Source of the DNA: Triticum aestivum
Lineage: Eukaryota; Streptophyta; Magnoliopsida; Poales; Poaceae
Direction of reading: 5' to 3'
DNA: 64,000 nucleotides
NCBI RefSeq assembly: GCF_018294505.1
Contig: NC_057800.1
Location: 169,379,703-169,443,702, forward strand
A model generated the notes under the pieces. That model was not told where the DNA came from and ran no database searches. It saw nothing but the letters and a program-made list of their open reading frames with translations. Position numbers and translations under genes: made by a program. Below are positions 57,134 to 64,000 of the stretch, in pieces. Positions within the stretch are counted from its first letter, which is position 1, and each line of letters opens with the position of its first letter.

Positions 57134-57650
57134 TATCATGGGGTCGAGATTTTTTTTTGGTTTTTCAAATTAATAGTAGTAGCGCGGGTCACAGACACGC
57201 GCTACTACTAACACACGTACTAGTAGCACGGGATGCACCACGCTACTACTACTAGTTAGCTGTAGCGCCGTAGTAGTAGCGCAGGCACCCACGCTACTAC
57301 TAGCTTTTAACCCGCGCTACTACTAGCTTTTAACCCGCGCTACTACTAGGCTTTTTCCTAGTAGTGTTCGGAAGTAGTGTTAGGTGTGAAGGCAGCTTGG
57401 GAACTGGCCAGTTCCGGAGCAAACGAACGAGTAACTGGTTGAGATGCTGGTACAGTTGAAGCGGATGCTGTAGCTGGTGGAGCAGGTGATACTGTGTTTG
57501 TAGATTTAGCCGGTGGACTTGGACCTTCTACTGCACTATAAGTACCAGCAGAATCTCGACGGCAGAACCTTTTTCGTTTCACTCGACGAGTAACAGCACT
57601 CCCTACTATATTATTTTCCTTGCTCTTTTTTGACTTTGCCATGTCAAGCT

Positions 57651-60600
57651 GTACCCACGACACAAAAGAATAAAATCACTCTTCAGAACTCAATAATGCA
57701 TGATACAGACAAGCAATACTTTGATGTAAGACAACCATATGAGGATGGAATATGTAAGAAAAGCATGATGACATGACATATTCACAGCTACGATGTGCAA
57801 ACTAAGCAGAATGATTTTCAATAAAATAGAAGTAATGCAAGCTAGACACCATATGAAAGATGCAACCAATATTACACTACCAAGTTAAAAGTGTCTTGTC
57901 ATAAGTGGCAATTCGAAAAATTAGAAGCATTACAACGTAGAAATCAATGCAAGATGCAACCACTATCAAACTACCATGTTAAAAGCGTCCAATCATGAGT
58001 GACTGATGCAGGATACATAACAGCAGTACTTTGATGTAAGAACATGGTATGATAGATAGATGCAGTGTATTGTAGACACGGAAAGCCATGTCATATGCAC
58101 ATGTATAACGTATAAACTTAGCAGGTGCAATTTAATCAAAATAGAAGAAATACAGGCTAGACAACATATGCAACATGAAACCAATTATCACACTGTTAAC
58201 TTAGAGCAAGCACCTGCGATGGTGGAGTACGGGAGATGAACTCATCATGTAGACTTGGGACTTCAACTTCGTTAGCAGTAACAGTGGCAAATCTAGAGAG
58301 TCTATGTTTGCGTCGGTGCGGAGGACCACCAACATCCCCTAACTTACTCTTTTCCTTCCTATTTTCTGATATTGCCTTATGAAGTCAAAACCACAAGAAG
58401 ATGAATAAAATTAGCTCTGCATAACTGGTTGATGCATGATACAGATGAACACTACTTTGATGTAAGGAAAGCGCAGGATTGGAGAATGGAATATATACAA
58501 AAAAGACAGTGTTTCATATTCACATGTACGGTAGGAGGATGGAATATGTATGAAAAAACAGTAAGCGGAAGGCATTTCAACAAAATTAGAAGAAATGAAA
58601 GCTAGGCACCATATGAACATGCAACCAATATCACTCTATCAGGTAAAAAGTTTCTCATCGTAAGTGCCATTTCAAGAAATTAGAAGCACTACAAGCTAGA
58701 AGACAATGCAAGATGCAACCTACATCACAGTCACAAGTTAAATGTGTCTTATGGGTAAGTGATCGTTGCAAGTATAAGTTGTAAGCTACACAGATGCAAT
58801 TCAACATAATCAGAAGCAATACAAACTAGACATCATACGGAAAACGCAACCACGTATAACAGTTCGAAGTAAGAGCAAGCACCTCTGATGGTGGAGTAGG
58901 GGAGATGTGCTCATCATGTACACGTATGTTCCAGAAACAGGAACACGTGTCATATTCACAGGCATTATGTGTAAAGTAAGCAGATGCAATTCAAGTTAGA
59001 AGCAATACAAGCTAGACATCATACGCAACATGCAACCACATATAATAGTGTCAAGTTAGAGCAAGCACCTGTGATGGTAGAGTAGGGGAGATGTGCTCAT
59101 CATCTACACAGCTACATTGACTGTCCAGCCTTGTGTTGTCTTGCGAATCTTGTTGGGAGGATGGCGGAGTAGAATCTGTAGAGACCCCATGTTTGAGTTG
59201 CTCCGAAGGACCACCATCATCCACTGCCGGACTAATTTCCTTCAACTGTAATGATTTTGCATTGTGAAGTCAACCCGATAAGAAAAAGGAATAAAATTCG
59301 CTCTTCGGAACTCATTCATGCATGATACTGACGAACACTACTCGGATGAAAGGCAAACACATGATGCGAGGATGGAATATGTATGAAAAACAGGATGGTG
59401 TGACATATTCACACCTATGATGTGGTAACTAAGCAGAAGGCATTTCAACAAATTAGAAGCACTGCAAGCTAGATGTCGGATTTCGGGTTCCGCAGACCCT
59501 TAAGGTTCGAACACTGGGGTGCGCGCGGAGATTACGCCTTCTACCTCTCCGTCCCGCAAAGATCTAGACTACTGAAAGAACCGCACAAGGGACACAAGAT
59601 TTATACTGGTTCGGGCCACCGTTGTGGTGTAATACCCTACTTCAGTGTGTGGTGGGTGGATTGCCTCTAGGGGCTGAAGATGATGAACAATACAAGGAAG
59701 AACAGCCTTGCGAGGGTCTGCTCTTGGATGGGGCGATGAACTACTGGGAGGAGTTCAGCCACCTTTCTCTCTCTCTCTCTAGCCAATCAACTGAACCGAA
59801 CCCCTTGCTATGTAGGTGGCTGGTCCTATTTATAGAGGCCCTGGTCCTCTTCCCAAATATTGAGCGGGAAGGGAGCCAACAATGGTGGGCTAATTTGAAG
59901 GGGGACAGCAAGTATCAACTGTCCTGACAAAAGCAGTCTTCGCCTGCGCAAAGCTCTGGTGATGACGCCGTCTTGGGCTCCACGGTGACCTCCGTCTTGT
60001 AGTCCTCCTGGTCTTGGTCTTGTTGCACCGAAATGGCAACCTTTGCCTGATGCCTCGGTACTCTGCGGCTGCGCTTGCCCCTTTGCACCAAAGAGGAAAG
60101 GAGGACGCTGCACGGCTGGCGCCCGCCTGGCGCCCTGAGTCGTCATGGCTTGCGTCACGGGCACCTCATGAGGTATCCCGCCTTGATCTCTCCGCCTCCT
60201 CGCGAGCCAGCCTGATGAGGCCGTGCCGGAGGATGGTCCGTGTCATCCGCCCCGCAGGGCTTGGCCCCTCGCGAGGGTCTTGAGTCTTCTGTTGATGAAG
60301 ATGGGCCGTGCTGGGCCCCCCTTTGAGCCACGCCGCAGGCCGCAGGCAGGCAAGCCTGGGGACCCCCGTTCCCAGAACACCGACACTAGACACCATATGA
60401 AAGATGCAACCAACATCACTCTGCCAAGTTCAAACTGTATGGCGTTTCAACAAATTAGAAGCAGTACATGCTAGAAATCATATGCAAGACACAACCAATA
60501 TCACAGTGGCGACTTAAAGGTGCCTTATCAGAAGTGACTGATGCGGGATATGCAAGAATAGTAGTCTGATGTAGAAACAGGAACACATGTCATATTCACA

Positions 60601-63300
60601 GGCATTATGTGTAAAGTAAGCAGATGCAATTCAACAAAGTTAGAACCAATACAAGCTAGACATCATACGCAACATGCAACCGCATATAATAGTGCCAAGT
60701 TAGAGAAAGCACCTGTGATGGTGGAGTAGGGGAGATGTGCTCATCATCTACACAGCTATGTTGACTGTCTAGCCTTGCGTTGTCTTGCGAATCTTGTTGG
60801 GAGGATGGCGGAGTAGAATCTGTAGAGAACCTCCGTTTCAGTTGCTCGGAAGGACCACCATCATCCAATGCCTTGCCAATTTCCTTCAGCTTTATTGATT
60901 TTGCATTGTGAGGTCATACCGACAAGAAAAAGGAATATCATTCGCTCTTCAGAACTCATTCATGCATGATACCGATGAACACTACTCCGATGAAAGGCAA
61001 AGTCATGATACGAGGATGGAATATGTATGAAAAAATGGACGGCTTGACATATTCACACCTATGATGTGGTAACTAAGCAGAAGGCACTTCAACAAATTAG
61101 AAACACTGCAAGACACCATATGGAAGGTGCAATCAATATCACTCTACCAAGTTAAAACTGTCTCGTCATAGGTGGCGTTCATCAAACTAGAAGCAATACA
61201 TGCTAGAAATCATATTCAAGACGCAAACCAATATCACACTGCCAACTTAAAGGTGTCTCATCATAAGTGACTGATGCAGGATACACAAGAAGAGTAGTTT
61301 CATGTAAGAACATGGTGTGATAGACAGATATAGTATGTACCAAAAATAGGAAAGCGTGTCATATTCACATGTATCATGTGTAAGCTAAGCAGATGCAGTT
61401 TACACTAATTAGGAGAAATATGAGCTAGACACCATATGCAACATGCAACCAGATATCACACTGCCAAGTTAGAGCAAGCACCTTGGATGGTGGAGTAGGG
61501 GAGCGGAGACTTGGACCTTGTAATGCACTATCAGTACAAGGAGAGTCGGTACAGATGCTCCGTTTACGTTGCTGCAGAGGACCACCATCATCGCCTTCCT
61601 TACTCTTTTCCTTCCTCTTTCTTGATTTTGCCTTGTCAAGTCAAACCCACAAGAAAAAGGAATAAAATTTGCTCTGCAGAACTCATTGATGCATGATACT
61701 GACGAACACTACTTTCATGTAAGGCAGCCGCATGATAGGAGGATGGAATATGTATGAAAAATAGGACGGCGTGACATATTGACATGTATGATGTATAAAG
61801 TGTAAACTAAGCACAAGGTGCTTGAACTTGTTAGAATTGATGCAAGCTAGAAACCATATGAAAGATGAAACCAATATCACTCTGCCAAATTAAAAGGGTG
61901 CCCTAACAAATGTATTTGACCAAATTAGAAGCAATACATGGCAACAGGCTAGAAATAATATGCAATATGCAACGAATAAAGGTGACTCATTGTAAGTGAT
62001 TGATGTAGGATACAGAAGAGAGGTAGTTTCATGTAAGAACAAGGTTAACACATAGATGTAGTGTGTACCAAAAATAGGAAGGCATGTCATATTCACAGGT
62101 ATAGTGTGTAAACTAAGTAGATGCAATTTACCCTAATTAGAAGCATTACAAGCTAGACACCGTATGCAACATGCAACCACATATCACACTCCGAAGTTAG
62201 AGCAAGCACCTGTGATGGTGGTGTAGGGGAAGTGCGGTCTTCAGGTACAGAGCTACATTCAATATCTTCATTTAGGCTTGCTGTTTCTTGAGAATCATGT
62301 GGACAGGATGAAATTTCATTCTTTATAAGAGTATTGCGTCTCATATTAACACACGCGTGTGACTGTCTCATCATAAGCGATAGACGCAGGATACACAAGA
62401 ACAGTAGTTTGATGTAAGAACATGGTGTGATAGGCAGATGTAGTATGTAACAAAAACAGGAAGACGTGTCATATTTACATGTATAATGTGTAATCTAAGG
62501 AGATGCAATTTAACAAATTAGGAGCATTGATGAGGGATACACAAGAAAAGTAGTTTGATGTAAAAACATGGTTAATAGAAAGACGTAGTATGTACCAAAA
62601 ATAGGAAGGCATGTCATATTCATAGGTATAATGTGTTAACTAAGCAGATGCAATTCGCCCTAATTAGAAGCATTACAAGGTAGACACCCATATGCAACAT
62701 GCAACCACATATCACACTGCCAAGTAAGAGCAAGCACCTGCGATGGTGGTGTGGGGGAATTGCGGTGATCAACTAGAGAGCTACGTTAACTATCTTCATT
62801 TAGCCTTGCTGTTTCTTGAGAATCATGTGGGGAGGATGACACTGCACTCTTTATACGAGTAGGGCGTCTCACAGTAACCCACTCGGGTGACTGTCTCATC
62901 ATAAGTGATTGACGAGATACAAAAGAGCATTAGTTTGATGTATGAACATGGTTAATAGACATATGTAGTATGTATCAAAAACAGGAAGGCATGTCATTAT
63001 CAAAGGTATAATGTGTAAAGTAAGCAGATGCAATTTAACCAAATTGGAAGCAATACAAGCTAGACACCATATGCAACATGCAACCACATTTGACAGCGCG
63101 AAGTTAAAGCAAGCACCTAGGATGGTTGTGTGTGGCAATTGAGATCATCAACTACACATCTACGTTTAATGTCTCCAACTGCTGACACTTCACCCATTAG
63201 AGCGATGAAACGCTTAGTGCTTATCTTCGAATTACACTGGAGGGACTTCTGTCTTTTCTTTTCTGCATTCATCAACACTGCGTCAGAGTCTGAAATACCC
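57651..63300 (-). repeat. Tandem exon-intron array of the CACTA gene
   Basis: At least seven complete exons plus one partial, on the minus strand, end with a PTPPSQ-like peptide and share the donor context CAG|GTGCTTGCTC: 58214-58365, 58880-58930 (partial), 59069-59245 (177 bp), 60713-60889 (177 bp), 61482-61620, 62210-62362 (153 bp), 62738-62890 (153 bp, one stop) and 63117-63289. Introns between them share blocks such as ATGGAATATGTATGAAAAA and AGCTAGACACCATATGCAAC. Two 177-bp exons are nearly identical, so exon duplication is recent as well as old. The solo LTR at 59474 sits in one intron. The peptides are hydrophilic and Ser/Asp-rich with no known fold. Confidence 0.7.
59474..60385 (-). 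mobile_element. Solo LTR of the Tat-element family
   Basis: On the minus strand it runs from TGTCGGTGTTCTGGGAACGG to CGAAATCCGACA, homologous to 47157-48059, with a TATAAATAG box at about 59829. A perfect 5-bp TSD, CTAGA (59469-59473 and 60386-60390), flanks it with no internal sequence, indicating LTR-LTR recombination. Confidence 0.9.
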
Positions 63301-64000
63301 ATGCATAAAAAAATAATAGTGTGAGTATGGGTGAAGTGTGTGCACAATTAGTATAGTGTAAAGGTAGTAGATAGCAGGTCGGTGAGAAATAAATGACGGG
63401 AGACATATGATAGCTCTACAACATGCATGGCACACTAAATTACTACAGGATTCTATGAAAATAACAGTCGACTGAAAGCAAATAGGTTAGTCCATTTTTA
63501 TGCACTGTCCGATGTACAAAGAACGGGAAGATCGCCTTCATCTACCTCCAGCCAGTCAGTGTTGACGATCTTCCTCGAAACGCCAGCGACCATCGGCCCA
63601 GTATTCCTCCCCTTCCTGCGCCCTCCCCTCGACCTCACCGCACCGCCGTGCTTGGCACCGCCCCCCGGGCCATCCATTCAAGCCCCGCCGACCTCCAGAT
63701 CGGGCGCAAGCAGCTCCTGCGCCCCACACCCCTATGATAGACACCGATGCGCCGCTTCCCCGGGGAAAAGGCGGACTAGGTGCTCCGCGCGCCTAAGCGG
63801 GTGCTGCTTCTTTTAATTGCGGTTCGACTGACCCTGAATTGAAATCGAGGCGGGCTACTGACCTCTAGCAAAGGTGAAATAGTAAAAGGGAGGAAACCTT
63901 ATGCATTTAGTATCACGAAGAAGATGCAGTAAGAAGCGCTCAACTAGTTTCTTTCGTGGGATGAATATGGTGTGAGCGGAGATGTAAGATTTGCACGAAT
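63301..64000 (-). mobile_element. CACTA interior at right edge, with GC-rich exon-like block
   Basis: A GC-rich stretch (63590-63800) contains a minus-strand ORF rich in Gly and Arg (MSIIGVWGAGAACARSG...) that ends shortly before the exon array. It may be an early exon of the CACTA gene, but neither start nor splice sites are clear. The remaining sequence to the edge shows nothing I can identify. Confidence 0.35.

Larger units (their letters stand above)
56342..57366. mobile_element. Small non-autonomous CACTA element with captured gene fragment
   Basis: The terminal inverted repeats are CACTACTAGGGAAAAAC at left and, as its inverse, GCTTTTTCCTAGTAGTG at right. A perfect 3-bp TSD, TTC, flanks it (56339-56341 and 57367-57369). 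Length is 1025 bp. The termini carry many AGTAGTAGCGCGGG/CCCGCGCTACTACT repeats. The middle (about 56620-57133) is unrelated GC-rich exonic sequence. It disrupts an exon of the surrounding CACTA gene. Confidence 0.92.
54397..57650 (-). pseudogene. CACTA ORF with PF03004 (plant transposase Ptta/En/Spm) domain, 3' exons
   Basis: Minus-strand exons with consensus splice sites: 56275-56341 plus 57370-57650 (one exon split by the small CACTA), 55931-56178, 55621-55833 (71 codons) and 54397-54744. The first part starts near MAKSKKSKENNIVG and is rich in Ser, Ala and Pro. The domain core has KLVSEAAVAVRCHSRILPTW and WTTLVKHWSDPKYQ. The last exon is a coiled coil (SLMDVVSETRIVVEKCRQD) ending at the TGA at 54397. 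A TAA interrupts the exon at 55931-56178. The protein type is thought to bind subterminal repeats during transposition. Confidence 0.7.
52621..64000 (-). mobile_element. Large CACTA (En/Spm) DNA transposon, Jorge-type, right end outside window
   Basis: The terminus CACTACAAAAAAAAATACAC starts at 52621 after the target CAT. Subterminal foldbacks and GGCCC-rich repeats follow, then a minus-strand multi-exon gene with a PF03004 (Ptta/En/Spm) domain. I see no PF02992 catalytic transposase in the window. A small CACTA (56342-57366) and a solo LTR (59474-60385) are nested in it. The other terminal inverted repeat is not reached. Confidence 0.85.

Overview
The window is repeat-dense plant DNA typical of a Triticeae grass (wheat, Aegilops or barley). 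I recognise Angela/WIS/BARE-1-type Copia, Athila-lineage and Tat-lineage Gypsy, LARD-like and Jorge-type CACTA sequences. All family names are from memory, with no database search. There is no complete host gene, rRNA, functional tRNA or CRISPR array. Only bases 1-282 look like low-copy host DNA: a minus-strand core promoter pointing off the left edge. One assembly gap of 603 N lies at 41092-41694.

Almost everything else is a nest of transposons whose borders can be read from target-site duplications (TSDs). 283-7670 is LARD-1 (5' LTR truncated), a non-coding element with a 4.2-kb LTR. It sits in a minus-strand Gypsy element (Fatima-like, 7671-31812) that carries a decayed gag-protease and, on the opposite strand, a multi-exon PF04195-type pseudogene. 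That element is split by Athila-I (15208-30762, TSD GATGT). Athila-I has gag and protease but no polymerase and is itself split by a younger non-coding Gypsy element (19153-26395) with a strange 691-bp head-to-head tandem at its left end. The Fatima-like element lies inside a Tat-lineage element, seen from RNase H (31813) to its 3' LTR (ends 48059), which carries an antisense B3-like gene. Athila-II (34745-46284, TSD ACCCT) splits that B3-like gene, and LARD-2 (37419-46010, TSD GGGCC/GGGCT) splits the LTR of Athila-II.

The Tat element had inserted into a second PF04195-bearing Gypsy relic (48060-49978). That relic is cut by an Angela-type LTR and leader (49979-52620), which is cut by a large CACTA element (52621 to the right edge). 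The CACTA carries a minus-strand PF03004-type gene with a tandem array of duplicated exons. It is invaded by a 1025-bp CACTA (56342-57366, TSD TTC) carrying a host gene fragment, and by a solo LTR (59474-60385, TSD CTAGA) of the same family as the Tat LTR.

No element here appears able to move by itself. The most interesting signals are: spliced-gene-like architecture at matching places in the LTRs of two different LARDs; an initiator-tRNA-Met-derived stretch with an intact B box inside LARD-1; antisense accessory genes (PF04195, B3-like) in Gypsy elements; the CACTA exon array; the captured FG-GAP-protein fragment; and nonsense codons that are mostly explained by C-to-T (or G-to-A) transitions, the pattern expected of methylated, silenced elements.
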